From assembly GCF_028502605.1 (NCBI RefSeq), contig NW_026611593.1, forward strand, positions 1,426,001-1,490,000: 64,000 bases of DNA, read 5' to 3'. A program made the position numbers and the translations under genes. The notes beneath the pieces are model-generated. The model was given only the letters and a program-made list of their open reading frames with translations. It had not been told where the DNA came from and did no database searches. Below, piece after piece: positions 35,235 to 46,561 of this stretch (its first letter is position 1; each line of letters begins with the position of its first letter). Origin of the DNA: Trichoderma breve. Lineage: Eukaryota > Ascomycota > Sordariomycetes > Hypocreales > Hypocreaceae.

Positions 35235-37252
35235 ATGGAGAGACCGCGGGGCCTGAGTGGCATGACCTTTGGCGAAGCCGTGATTATGGACAGCGAAGAC
35301 AGCAATGGGCGGCAGCAAAACGCCGAAGCTGCGCCCACTGCTGCCCAATTCCGATCGCCAATGACATCTAGGACCCGCTCGCTGTCCGACAGCACTGGCA
35401 CGCCGTCGAAGCTTTCGCCCAGCCCGAGAATCGTCGAGACGTCGAGACGGACCTCCAAGGACGACAGCAGCATCACCCACCTGCCGCCGCCCGAGACACC
35501 GCGACGCTCGGAGCTGAGAGGCCTGTCGATCCAGATGCCGCCGCGGCAATCCACTCCACCACCGGGCACCCCATCCGGTGCCTACATACGGCCAGCTCCG
35601 TTGTCGCCCAAGCTGGATCACTCGCATACCTACGCCTCTCCCACCAATCTCTTACCCCGCCGCTCCCGTGGCCTCGACTTCTCGCGCGCTGCGACTAGCC
35701 TCCATCATTCGATGCTGGCTGAGCAGCCATCAGATGACTTGTCGCCAATGATTACAGACCGAGCGATGAATATTCCTCCTCGACGAGGGCCATATGGAGG
35801 GACAGAACAGACGTCGACGTCTTTGTGGTCTATGATGGGCAACCAGGAACGGCTTAATATCAGCACTTCACTTGGAAGCAACCATGCCCATGCCCCACCG
35901 TCCGACTCCTCTAGCTCTTCCTCTGAAGATGACGACATGGACGAGGACATGGACGAAGCCTATGTAACGACTCCCCAAGTGTCCAAGATGGGTATGCCTC
36001 CGGCGCCGGGTTCGCCCTCAATAGGCAGTCTTGCAAGCTTCCAGCACCGGCAACGACACCACCGCAAACACCCTAAAATGAAGCCACGCGGTCCTCTAGG
36101 CCTTGGATTCAACCTCGCTTCTGCTGTCCTCTCCAAGTCACCACCAAGCAACTCAGCTGCGGCACGAGCTAGACGGGAGAGCATAAGTTGGCAGGCAAAT
36201 CAACTTCATATCTCGTCGGGAGATATGGATGAAGGCGGTGCCGCAGAGGGGAGTAGCAGCGACCAAAGGAATGTGATACGGCGAGTTGTAACTCGGCGGG
36301 GGAATCTTTTGGTAAGAATTTGATTTGACTGGAGAATTACTGCCTACCATTTGTCTATACGCGACCTAGCTAACTTGTTTCCAGCCCAAGGCGAAAGCAT
36401 TTGCGCGCATCCGGGCAGCGCTTGCTGAGGAGGGGGCGCCAGCAGAAGCCGAATTCATAAGGGAGGCAGAAATCGTAAAGCAAGTTCGAGAAAGCGATGT
36501 CGACCTCGAGCCTCGTCATCAACCCACAGGAGGGGATACAAATGCCATGACGACGGCTCACTCATCGCCTAATCTGGTCGGGAATCAGGAGACGCTGGAA
36601 GATATCCCGGCAGATGACTCAATGGGCGAGTTGGGCGCGAGTTTGTCGAGTAGCTTCAAACAGCATGCCATGAAGAATTCCAAAGGCAAACAATTCTGGG
36701 ATACCTTTTCTGAATCCAGCGGAGCAAGAACACCCCCTCCCTCGGCATCTGCCTTTTTACCTCGCGGTTCATCATCGGGGATGAGTGAGGATACTAACAT
36801 GGACTCGCCCTCTCTAAGCTCTGCTGCTTTCCACGTAAGCATTTCACCTCCTTTCACGTCGTTTTGAAGCCATATCTAACACATAGGGTGATTAGAACGG
36901 CCAATTACCCAGCGCAGCAGAAATTACACGGCGAATTAACAACAAACGCCGTCGAGACGACGACTTTGACCCGACAAGTTTCAAACGCCGTGCCGTCAGC
37001 CCCAGCATCAGCGCGCACAACTCGCCCGTTGTACAAAGTCCAATGCAGCGCGACGTGATGCCGTGGGGCTCACGGCCAGGCAGTACCGGTGGCGACAGAG
37101 GAAGCAGTGGGCAGAGCGAATCGGGGAGCTTGGGCGGAACGCCAGCAAATCCCCCCATAGGCTCAACGGGCCAAGTCAGCAGGAAAGGGAGAGTTGGATT
37201 GCAGGGGATGGTGGATACGAACGACGGCATCATGCGCATGAGCATTGAGTGA
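35235..37252 (+). CDS. disordered, probably nuclear, regulatory-type protein
   Basis: A 627-residue protein from exons 35235-36311, 36385-36834 and 36896-37252. All junctions are phase 0, with GTAAG donors, CTAAC branch sites and CAG or TAG acceptors. Most of it is low complexity: Ser/Pro/Thr-rich with many SP and TP sites, an acidic block (SSSSSSEDDDMDEDMDE) and several Arg/Lys clusters. Two segments look conserved: residues about 346-400 (RRVVTRRGNLLPKAKAFARI continuing with ALAEEGAPAEAEF) and the start of exon 3 (EITRRINNKRRRDDDFDP then FKRRAVSPS), which includes a strong nuclear-localisation-like basic stretch. The many SP sites suggest control by proline-directed kinases. I have seen this style in fungal cell-cycle and transcription cofactors but cannot name the family. 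The neighbouring LC7 gene is convergent. Confidence 0.75.
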
Positions 37253-37785
37253 ATAATGGCTGGCGTATCCGACTGGCGGGTTACTTGCTTCGCCATGTAT
37301 TTAGGATCTCGGCATGGGTATACGGTCGGAGATGGGAGAGGCTTTATTGCATTGTACGGCGTTGGCGATCCTGCCGGAATGGACTGGCAAATGGGATCTA
37401 TGGAAATACGGGATAAGGTGTATTAACTCATGTATCAAAGGGGCGGCTTAATCATGTATCATTATTTCAAGCGTTTGCAACATCATATAGGAAGCCGAAT
37501 ATGTACATTTTGATACACTACTTTGGTCGTGGAGGCGTCAAAGAAGATGAGTGAATGAGAGAATCTACTGCCTTCGTTGCTATTCGTTCTGGTATCTAAT
37601 CCTGAATGCGTCGAGTATTACAAGAAATATAAATTATAACTGGGTGTTTTTTCCGTTTTGCTTCTTCACCAAAATGCATAAAATGCCGCATAATCCAACG
37701 CCAGCTGGTTTCCTACCAGCATATGATGCAATCTCTCTTCATCTCTCTCAAACAGAATCTTCCCATCTTTCACACAATCTCCATC
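37253..37785. other. convergent intergenic region
   Basis: 533 bp between the 3' ends of the disordered-protein gene and the LC7 gene; both 3' untranslated regions should lie here. Nothing else seen. Confidence 0.5.
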
Positions 37786-38517
37786 TTAAAACTCGACAAC
37801 ACCGATGCCCTCTTCGGGGACTCTGAGCGTTCCGAGCTTCTCATCCAACCACCGCGCCAATTCGGCAGCCTGTCTCCTCATAGCAACCACAGGCGGAGCG
37901 CTCGCACTCTCCAAGCTCGACGTTGTCATGCCACCCGCACTTATCAAGCTTTCCACCTCGCTGGGGCTTCCGACGCCGTCCCCGTTTTCATGGTGAGCGT
38001 GTGACGACGTGTGGTGCAGATCCTGAAGACTATACGCAGCGGGACCAACGCAGACGAAGAGAAGGCCGCATTTGAGGCGCCGGATAATGACAGTGCCTTC
38101 GCTAAGCTGGACAGTAATGGTGACGGGCCTGATGGTGCGCCTTGGTCGCTGCTTGGATCGCGCTGACTCGGTCGCGTGCGGGCCGTCGGCATCCTCATCC
38201 TCGTCGTGGCTGAGATGGTGGTGGTCGTCGCTTCCATGAGGACTGCCGGGCGAACTGCTCATAGGGTCGGGCGTGCGCGATCCAGGCAGAGCGGTCGGGA
38301 TGGCGGCCGAGGAGGATGTGTGGATGGCGAGGAGGGAGGCGGCGACGGTGGCGTGGGTGCGCAGGACGGAGACGGGCTGTGAGGAGGCGTGCGCGAGGAG
38401 TTTGCCTTGGGAGGTGGTGAGGAGGAGAGTAGGCAGATGGGCGGTCTGGTGGGAGTGGAGGAAGGTGTTGAGCCTCTTGGTGAGGAGGAGAGGCGGCGTG
38501 GCGGTTGGGACGGACAT
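37786..38517 (-). CDS. Roadblock/LC7 (LAMTOR2-like) domain protein
   Basis: A single-exon, 243-residue protein. The N-terminal part (LPTLLLTTSQGKLLAHAS then ATVAASLLAIH) and the strand pair TVQLSEGTVIIRRLKCGLLFVCVGP, followed by a C-terminal helix (AMRRQAAELARWLDEKLG), match the Roadblock/LC7 fold of LAMTOR2 and MglB-type proteins. These dimerise and act as scaffolds for Rag-type or other small GTPases at the vacuole or lysosome. Between the two halves is an insertion of about 50 residues (74-125) rich in Ser, Pro, His and acidic residues (HHHLSHDEDEDAD), and a second His/Ser/Gly-rich loop at about 165-205. The total is therefore about twice the usual 100-125 residues. An EGO/Ragulator-like role in nutrient signalling is a reasonable inference, not proven. 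Confidence 0.75.
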   Translation of the reverse strand: MSVPTATPPLLLTKRLNTFLHSHQTAHLPTLLLTTSQGKLLAHASSQPVSVLRTHATVAASLLAIHTSSSAAIPTALPGSRTPDPMSSSPGSPHGSDDHHHLSHDEDEDADGPHATESARSKQRPRRTIRPVTITVQLSEGTVIIRRLKCGLLFVCVGPAAYSLQDLHHTSSHAHHENGDGVGSPSEVESLISAGGMTTSSLESASAPPVVAMRRQAAELARWLDEKLGTLRVPEEGIGVVEF

Positions 38518-39586
38518 GGCGACTGTCGGGGATTTTTCGATGGCCGTGGTTTTTATGATGTTTGTGGATTTTCTTGGTTCCCGGCGCTTTTTGGAGATGT
38601 TTCGGGTAGTAAACGCAAGGAGAGCCGAGCCCGCAGCGGGAGGGAGAAAGAAGAAGCTGAAGATGAAGAAGAGGGAGAAGACGAGGAACGAAGCGAGGAA
38701 GCCGGCCGGACGGGATGCGCGTCACGAGCCGTTTGCTCGCTCGCTCGCTTGCTTGCTCTGGCCTTCCAGCGACTGGACCAGTCGGAGCGCAGCGTCTGAG
38801 CGCCTCTTTTTCTTTTGTCTCTCACGCGAGAGTTTTGTGAAACCCTCGTGAAATTTGAATTGCGAGACACACCCGCTCTAAAAAAGTGTCGACCCGAGGT
38901 TGGGAGGAAGAGGAGCTGGGGGAGAGCTGAGGTGAGCCGGTCGGATCGCAGGGCCCTATGGGGAGAGGAGCTTTAGCGGGTTTCTGGTTTGGTTCTAGCG
39001 CTGCGCGGAGAGAAGTCGCCAAGTCCCGCAGTTCAATCACGAGCTAATGCTTGGATTGGGTTCGGCTTAGGTTTTGGACTCTCTGTGAATGTCTTACCTG
39101 TGATGAGAAGATGGGAGATGGGAGATTGTTGTATTATAATAGAATAGGTGCTAGATGTGATCCCCTGAGTGTTCTGGTTGGGTCTGTTGGATGGCAAACT
39201 TGATGATTGCATCGGATTGTTGTTCTGGATGTTGGTAGCAGGACTAACACTTGAATGGAATTTGATGGCAGAGGACACGAATCACTGTTAAAGTTTGGCC
39301 AGCCTGAAACTTTACATCAAATATCCTAAATGGAATACGAATGCATCAAACAGTAAACCTCATCTACACCCTCGGTAAATGCTATTCAAATCCAACATCG
39401 GGCTGTCCTCCAACCTCTTCGGCGTACAATATAAACAACAAGATCCTCTCTGCAGATCCCCCTGTGAGGATGCGCGATATTCCACCAGCTCCCACTGCTT
39501 TAGCCGCATGCAAGCTAAAAATCCCCCGTTTCATTAGCTCAGCTCCTCGGCCCAATTTAATCCCCATTCGTTTTCTCTTTTCTCCA
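38518..39586. other. intergenic region upstream of the LC7 gene
   Basis: 1.07 kb between the start of the LC7 gene and the 3' end of the pseudokinase gene. It includes a purine-rich stretch (38640-38710) immediately upstream of the LC7 start, which is pyrimidine-rich on the coding strand as in many fungal leaders. The long frames here arise from composition bias. Confidence 0.45.
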
Positions 39587-40779
39587 TCATATCTCCATCT
39601 CCATCTCCGCCTCATATCTCGGAAGCATGTCGTCCTCAATATCCTTATAATTCTTCCCTTCATCTGTGCCGTTCTTCCACTCTCGATAGTATCCCATCAC
39701 CATCTTGGTTCGAGGCAGAATCTTTGTGATTTTTCTCCTGCTGTCTGGTTTCAACAGATCCATCACCACTCGTTGCAATGCCGCCGAGTACCGCGTCATG
39801 GGCAATTTATCGTAGGCGGGAGACTCTTCACCTGTCATCATCGTGGAGATGACCTTGCCGACGGAAAAGAGTTCATCGGCGATGGTATAGGGGCAGTTGT
39901 CCTATTCTGCCATCAATATCTCCTGATTTTGTTGGAACGAGGTAAAGGGGAGGATGCATCATTTGACTCCATACATACCTCTGTATCTGGTGTGACACTT
40001 GTGTGCAACTTGTGGCGCAACGTATCCAACGACTCAAACCCTCGCCGCGCAGCTACTGCTATGCTGATCTCTGCATCTCTATCCACAGCATCTGGCCCAT
40101 CATCGGGGGGAATGACATGATTCGTGACGACTGCATCTTCAAAGTTGCCCAGTTTACACAGTCCATACGTTTCGCTACCCCGTGAATGCTGAAAGAAAAT
40201 GTTCCTCGGTTCAATGGCACGGTGCAAAATCGGATGCCAATCTTGATCTACTGGCAGCCATTGCCGTTTCTCTCCAGCCGGTGCCTTTGTATCTAGAATG
40301 AGGCGCTTCCCATCGTGGAGATACGTAATGGCGTTGAGGAGCGATGTCAAGACATGCCAGCAGAGTGACTCGGGGAGATAGAAATTAGGAGGTTTGTTGC
40401 GTGGCATACACAGGAAGAGACCACTGAGGTTTCCTGCGTCGCAATAGTCCCACACGATGTAATTCCTTGGACGGCTAAGCTGAGGTTCGCCAGCTGCTGA
40501 AGTGGCACTAGCGAAGGGATGGGTTCTTATGTGGCCGGCGATGGAGATGATGTTTTCGTGATTGAAGATTTGAGCAATGGAATCACCCAGGTCGTGAAAT
40601 GTCTTTTGCTTCCAGGCCTCATCCGTGTCCTCTTGGCTAGATCCATCGAGAAACCCGAGTGGCTGAGCAATGTATTTCGGGAAGCCATATTCGTTCCTCT
40701 TGGTGGCAAACCAGACACCCTGTTCAGTTTCGTAGAGGAGTTTAATTTCGGAAGTGTTGGAGTCGTTTATGAATGACAT
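39587..40779 (-). CDS. protein kinase-like pseudokinase
   Basis: A 371-residue protein from exons 39979-40779 and 39587-39901; the intron is 77 nt. The fold is that of a diverged kinase: NYIVWDYCDAGNLSGLF (hinge and start of the C-lobe), LPESLCWHVLTSLLNAITYLHDGKR (helix E), HRAIEPRNIFF at 186-196 in place of HRDxKxxN, and KLGNFED at 209-215 in place of DFG. There is no glycine-rich loop at the start. Exon 2 supplies a YTIADELFSVGKVISTMMTG segment, matching the helix F/G region after the activation loop. The catalytic Asp and the metal-binding Asp are thus replaced by Ala and Asn, so phosphotransfer is unlikely; a scaffold or sensor role is inferred. The protein ends with a short Glu/Met tail. 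It is divergent from the BTB-type gene at 41316, sharing a 536-bp promoter region. Confidence 0.8.
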
Positions 40780-41315
40780 TCTCAGTGTTCAAACGGAGTA
40801 ATGTATACATGTAATTGACAATCACAGAATATTGAAGAGTGAGATGCCGAGAGGGAAAATCGAGGTGAATTGAGGACGATTTGTGCGAAAACTTGAATCC
40901 ATTTCGTTTGTTCATGCTCAATATATACCTAGTAGGTATGAATCATTAATACAATGGCAGGGCATTGTTTACAAAATTGCTTTGTCAACGACCTTTTACT
41001 AACAACTTCCATCTTTGTCCGTCCCCGCAACATCCGTGCTTCTATGTTCTTTGATTCAACACTACTCATTGTTCTGATTGCATTGCGGTATGTCACCACA
41101 GAAATCATTCCGTGTTCTTGAGACTGTCAATCATTCAAGCAAGCACAAGTTCATGTTCATTCTGTCGATATCCGGCTCTGAACATTGCCACTTTACAGCC
41201 AAGTGAATGCTGCCCAGCGCCCTCGTAGTGACATAAAAAGCCATGGACTTGCTGCTTCTTGATCCGCCCTTGATCCTGCTCAACACCAATTCTAATCTAC
41301 CATCTTGTTGTCATC
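40780..41315. promoter_or_regulatory. shared divergent promoter region
   Basis: 536 bp between the pseudokinase gene (minus) and the BTB-type gene (plus). Both promoters must lie here. A candidate TATA-like element (ATATATACC, 40920-40928) lies about 145 bp upstream of the pseudokinase start. Confidence 0.45.
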
Positions 41316-42461
41316 ATGGAGCCGATTACTTACACCATCGCCGAAGATGGGGATACAATCCTCGTACTCGAAAACGTCAACCGAGCCATCGGAGCACAAC
41401 GAGATGACCCAGTATGGGAGAACGCGCTCCCGGATGTGTTGGTCGACGAACCGCGACTTGACGAATTCAAGGTGAGAGGAGGTCATGCATCAGAGGACGC
41501 TAACAGTCAACGAGAAATCTGGATGCTACTTTCGTCAAAGAAGCTGATACCTGTATCGCCGATCTGCAGGCAGATGGAGGCAAACAACCAGCCAAATATT
41601 CGGCCATTCAAATTTACGTACAAGTATCTCTTCGTCGCCCGACACTGGGATGAGAAGGCATTAGAAATGGTGATGAACATAATTCACGGCAAAACAGTCC
41701 ACATCCCCGAAAAGATTAGCCTGGAGACACTTGCTAACATCTCCGTTATTGTTGATCACTTTCAATGCCACCAGACAGTGAAACCCTTTGCGGACAAGTG
41801 GATTGCTCGTCTAGAGGAGCCTTATCCTACCTGTTACGGGGGGAATCTTGTGCTCAGACTCTACATATCTTGGGTGTTTCTTGACAGCTTCGACTTTGCC
41901 GCCTTTACGAAGATAGTTATACGAGAAAGCAGGGGCCCCATGCATACGCTGGGTTTGCCGATACCAAAGAGCGTCATCAGTAAGTTCCATTCCTGGTTAC
42001 ATGGACCTCAGGTGCATGTAATTCACATCAAACAGTCAGACAACTAACTATTTCATTTTATAGTCGGAATCGATAAGACGAGACAAGGCCTCATTGATAA
42101 ACTATTTCTCGACCTCTACGCCATGAAGAAGAAACTGTCAGAGCCGTCGCGCCTTTGCTCATCCAACTATCCGTCTCACACCACTGTTGGCTGCGCTACG
42201 CTTCTGCCTGATGCTCTCGTGGAGGGTATGAAAGACGTTGGCCTTACATCGCCCCCACAGCGACCATTTAACGGATATAGCATCGTGGCTCTTGAAAAAG
42301 CCCTTCGTGGGTTCCAACAACCCGGCCTGGCGACCTTGATGTGGTCATGCGAGCTCCATGGGGCCAAGATCTTTCTCCCCACAGAAGTCTGTGCGGTGCT
42401 CAGCAAGCAGCAGTTTGACAAGATAGAAGGTCTGGAAGTGTACAAGTTCCATCGCTACTGA
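41316..42461 (+). CDS. BTB/POZ-type fungal protein
   Basis: A 353-residue protein from exons 41316-41979 and 42064-42461; the 84-nt intron has a GTAAG donor, CTAAC branch site and TAG acceptor. Residues about 68-165 match the fungal BTB/POZ pattern: IWMLLSSKKLIPVSPICRQM (the typical start after the variable N-terminus), then a helical part with ALEMVMNIIHGKTVHIPEKI and LANISVIVDHFQC. The following region (YISWVFLDSFDFAAFTKIVI, LIDKLFLDLYAMKKKL) is the usual C-terminal extension of these proteins. BTB domains mediate dimerisation and often Cul3 ubiquitin-ligase assembly. The region at 41473-41520 could hold a very short intron, but the frame stays open so I kept it as exon. The divergent pseudokinase gene suggests possible co-regulation. 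Confidence 0.75.
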
Positions 42462-44551
42462 GGAATGATGACATGGGTTGCGACCTTTTGTTGGCCGAGA
42501 TTTACTTTGTGTTTTCAGCTCAAGTCATTGATGTTTGCAGTTGTGTTCAGTTCTATCTGCTAGTTGCTTAGTACGTGCGGCGTAGAGATGGCTCATCCCA
42601 AGGGTGATGCCAAATATATAGCCTAAAATGTATGCCTTCATTCCATCCATTCTAATTAAATCCACCGGCACGGAGCTGATGTCATAGCGTGTTTCAAAGG
42701 GACAGCGCTGAGAGCCAGACTGACGGTACAATCACCTTTGTACCATGCATGCCTCTCAAGCTTATCGCGGGAGGTTCTTTGTGTGATGAAGGGAATGAGT
42801 TGGGTGAGTTAGCGTGGCCTGTGACATTCAGATAAATTACCCGCCCATCTTTGCGTTATTATCTCGGCCACATGCAATATTACTCGTACCTGTACCCCAC
42901 GTTTGAAGACAAGGGATCTATTCCATCTTTTCCAATTCAATCCAATTCTGTTTTTATCAATTCGATGACACTTGACGGAAAACGACCCAAGCACGAGGCC
43001 AAGCGCTGCTGATTTGTTTATTGTTTCCGTTTCCAACCCTTGGCATCCAAACTGACAGACGGCGCCCAACCGAATCAAGTGCACGGCACGCACCTCGTCC
43101 GGTTTGACAAAGCTCTGGCGCTTGAGCACGCAAAATGCGAAACAACTGGACACAACCGAGCAGCTGCAGGGGTGTTCGCAAGGCCAATCACGGGCTAGAG
43201 GTGCCTGAGCGTCCGCTGATATGCTGAAGCGATCGGCCAGTGAGCGGCGTCTGCAGGGGGGTTTCAAGATGCCTCTTTGGGGGAAGCGGGCTTGCCGCTA
43301 GAGACCCTTGTTATTGATGTTACATGAGATGGGATTGATGGAGATGAAGCCTTTATGAGATGAAGATGGAGGTTTCACGGGAATAGGCCCTGCTGTGTAT
43401 GGTCCCTACCCGCGGATAGGGCATTGATCCATGCAAGAGTGTGCTGTAGTCTAGGCCTAAGTGCTGGGGGATGGTTATCAGCGCTGCAGATCAATGTGAG
43501 TGAGGCCCTCAACTCTCAGCTACGGTACAACTCCACGTTTCCCTTTGATGGCTCCCTCTCATCTACTATACTATAACAGCATGAGCATGAGTGTGATTGA
43601 GACAAGGTACAGCTGCACTAGTAGTAGTGACTAAAGTATTCAATCACCCATTTCATCTCATTTCATCTCAGTTGATTCATTTAGTAGAGATAGTATTGAA
43701 TAGCAATAGCACCCTGGCAGAATAAGAACAATGTCCACTGCCCAGAGTACATCAATACAATCTCTATGATATCCCCAAGCATTGCATCTGCATTCTCCTC
43801 CTTCATCCCAAAACAAGCATCTCTCGTCCAAACAATCGACACACTCCTTTGCCGCTGTCATTTTCTCTCCCGATCCGGAAACGAAGCCATTGCCCACCCC
43901 CAGCCATCTTGACACACGCTCAAGGGGTGAATCTGAGACGGCCAAGGCCCGCCTGCAAACCGCTCCCTCCCGCCTTGCCTCACCTTTGGGGGCCTCTCTT
44001 TTAGCTCTGGCCGTTCCCTTCCTTCTGGCCCATCCCGCTCTGCTTTGCTGCACGCTTCGCTGGCCGATCGCAATTCGCCTCTTTTTTTTCTTCTATTCGA
44101 CGGGGACCTGCAGGTGTGCGGCGCGTGCGCGGGTGTATTCTAGCGCCTATTCGTGAGGTGAGCCGCTTGTCAAGCGCTCTTCTGTTGTGTGCCCACACAT
44201 GCCGGCCCTTTTGTCGCTTTTCTTTTTCTTCTTGAAGACGCCAGTCGTTTTCATTTCAGACTTCCGGTGACACCCATCGCTGGTTTCGTCGTTCTTTTTT
44301 TTTTCCTAAGGGAGCGCCGTCGAAACTTCGCAGGCGAGGGACGACGAGTGCTATCGGCAGGACCGTACAAACCAACACTCTCTACGCTTCGACTTCTTTG
44401 ACTTCTTGTTTTCTTTGTTTGTTTTCTATCTTTAGTACTACTTTGCGTTCTCTTTCGCTTCATTTTTGGCCATTTCGAGTTCGATCCGTCGCATAACCTC
44501 TCTTTGACCCGATTCGAATACCCCGCCGTTTGTTCATCCCGCATCGCCAAA
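42462..44551. other. long intergenic/5' leader region
   Basis: 2.1 kb before the KCH-type channel gene. The last 800 bp is pyrimidine-rich with several CT tracts, typical of highly expressed fungal promoters or long leaders. Long overlapping frames on both strands (43658-44550) come from this composition; they lack domains and I do not call them genes. Confidence 0.45.
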
Positions 44552-46561
44552 ATGGGTTGCCTAAGTCATCGCAGCAAGGAGACACGGCAATATACCGACC
44601 AGAAATGGGATTACATTAACCTCTCCGACTTCAAGGCCAAGGGCTGCGGTGCCGTCTTCGCATACATCACCCTCTGGATGGGCCTCATCATCTCCCTCAC
44701 TGTCTACGGAGTCGATACTTTTACTGCCGTCCAATTGCTTGTCTTCAACCGATGGTCATCCGAGATCGAGCCCGCCATTCCCTTTTCCGTTTCGAAATGG
44801 ATCTTTTCTGTTTGCATCATCTTGTCCTTTGTCAACCTCGGATTTGAATGGATTCGTGCAGCTCGAAAGATTAAACGAGGAAATGTTGCCGAGGTCTATC
44901 TCGACAGTCTGGCTGTCCGCTGGGAGTCAATCCGTCTGGGGTCTGGCCAAGGTTTCAAGCGATTCCTTGTCTTTACCGAGCTCACCAAGAGTAAAAAGGG
45001 CGCCGAATATATTGCCCTGTTTACTTACTTTAGCTTTCAATGTATGTGGCAGCATTCGGACGAAGTTCCCTCCTAATTAGACCCATCTTTGCTAACTTAT
45101 ACAGCCTGGATCCGAGTTCTGTTCTGTACCAGTCCGCGACAGGTAGTCAATGCCTTGACTCTCAGATCTGTCTATCTTGCCAAGCTCGCTGTCAGCTCAA
45201 ACTCGGTCGGGGGCTCTATTTCAGAATTCTTTGACAAGATCAAGACACTTGCGCAACAGGACTTTCGCCAGGCTGCCATTCTCGGAGGCATGTGCTTCAC
45301 ACTGGTTGTCTGGGTCTTTTCAGCTTTGTACTTGCTTTCCGCCGTCCTCTTCTACATCTGCTTCCTCTTTCACTGGATTCCCCGCGCCGACGGCGGCCTG
45401 ACAGGATACTGTGAGCGAAAAGTCAACAGCGCTCTGCTCAAGATTGTGACCAAGACGGTCAACAAGGCGCTCGCCAAGGGGCAGGCAGACAGGATGAAAA
45501 GAGCCATGACCGAGAAAGGCGAGGCTCACCCAGACACGTCGCTTCCTACTCTACCAAATGTCGGCATCTTCGCGCCACAGCAGCAAACTGGCGTCACTGC
45601 ACCTTTGCCCGCGTACACGTCGAATCCAGGGACCCCGGTCGGAGACTTTAAGCGGCAGATGCCCCCACGGAGCATGACGGGAGCCTCAACCATGAGCTAT
45701 TCTTCTCGGGCTCCACTGGTCAGTTCCGCTGCCGATATGGGATACTCGAATAACACCAGATCGGCCTCCCCTGAAGACATGCTCCCAGCCATGCCGTATC
45801 TGCAGAGGACTGGGACGGGAGACTCTATGAGAAGCACAGACATGAACCATATGCGTTCAGGCTCGAATTCCTCGTATGGCCAGCCGCGTTCTCAAAGCCC
45901 CCCAAGCAATGGTCCTCGGTTGGATATGAGCCACATGCGGACTGGCTCAAACTCATATCGACAGCCATTCTCTGAAAGCCCCGCGAGCATGGGTCCGGCG
46001 GCTACATCGTCAGTGTACGCGCCGTCGACAAGGTCCGTTCCGTCGCGTATCACCGACCAATATGGCAATCGTCAGCATATGCAAGACGATGCTCAATCTT
46101 TCCGAGGTCCGCCACCCAGGTCATATACTTTCAACAATGAAACGCAAGACGATGCCCAATCTTTCCGAGGTCCACCACCCAGGTCGTATACCTTCAACAA
46201 TGAAGGTCGATCCAGCCCAGCACCATCCGCGGCAGGATCATCTTACTCAAGAGCCCCTCAGCAACCCGTGAGAAGCGCGACAAGCCAAGTGCCCCTGCGT
46301 GGGATGCGGTTCACTCCTCAGAGGCAGATGACTGAGCCAATGTCTAGTCGTGCACCGGGAGACAATTTCTACAGCGGAAATGGATCACGGATGCCGCCAC
46401 CTAGGCAGCCGCTTCGTCAAAATTCTCAGGATTTTTACAATCCGCAATCTCAAGCTCAGACTCAAGCTCAATCTGGATCAACATATGGGTCAGCATATGG
46501 ATCAGCATACGGATCAGCATATGCATACGATGTTGAGGCGCAGAACAATCGTAGATATTAG
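44552..46561 (+). CDS. kch1: KCH1-type low-affinity potassium channel
   Basis: A 648-residue protein from exons 44552-45041 and 45105-46561; the 63-nt intron has a GTATGT donor and GCTAAC branch site. Residues 1-310 match the fungal KCH family (yeast Kch1/Prm6): WDYINLSDFKAKGC near the start, VDTFTAVQLLVFNRW, four hydrophobic segments and LFTYFSFQSWIRVLFCTSPRQ across the splice site, which confirms it. Yeast Kch proteins are plasma-membrane proteins that admit potassium and are needed for calcium influx during the pheromone response; that function is inferred here. The remaining 340 residues are a disordered cytoplasmic tail rich in Ser, Pro, Met and Tyr. It contains a 63-bp tandem duplication (DDAQSFRGPPPRSYTFNNE twice), QAQTQAQ and several GSAY units near the C-terminus. 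Start chosen at the ATG before GCLSHRS, a possible N-terminal lipidation context. Confidence 0.9.
46085..46210 (+). repeat. 63-bp tandem duplication in the kch1 tail
   Basis: Two adjacent 63-bp units encode DDAQSFRGPPPRSYTFNNE with only silent differences inside the 19 shared residues. The duplication lies in the disordered tail and leaves the channel domain intact. Confidence 0.85.
46486..46523 (+). repeat. 12-bp GSAY-coding repeat
   Basis: Three to four copies of a 12-bp unit (about GGATCAGCATAT) encode GSAY repeats at the very end of the KCH1-type protein. Confidence 0.7.

Noticed and set aside
35118..35627. 169-codon minus-strand frame over the start of the disordered-protein gene
   Set aside because: It is antisense to a well-supported spliced gene, Arg-rich from reverse-reading Ser/Pro codons, and has no ATG-led domain.
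38195..38870. Several 100-190 codon frames around and antisense to the LC7 gene
   Set aside because: The GC-rich reading of this gene leaves all frames open; only the minus-strand 243-residue frame has a fold pattern.
43658..44550. Long overlapping frames on both strands upstream of kch1
   Set aside because: They come from strong pyrimidine/purine bias in the leader region, have no domain and overlap each other.
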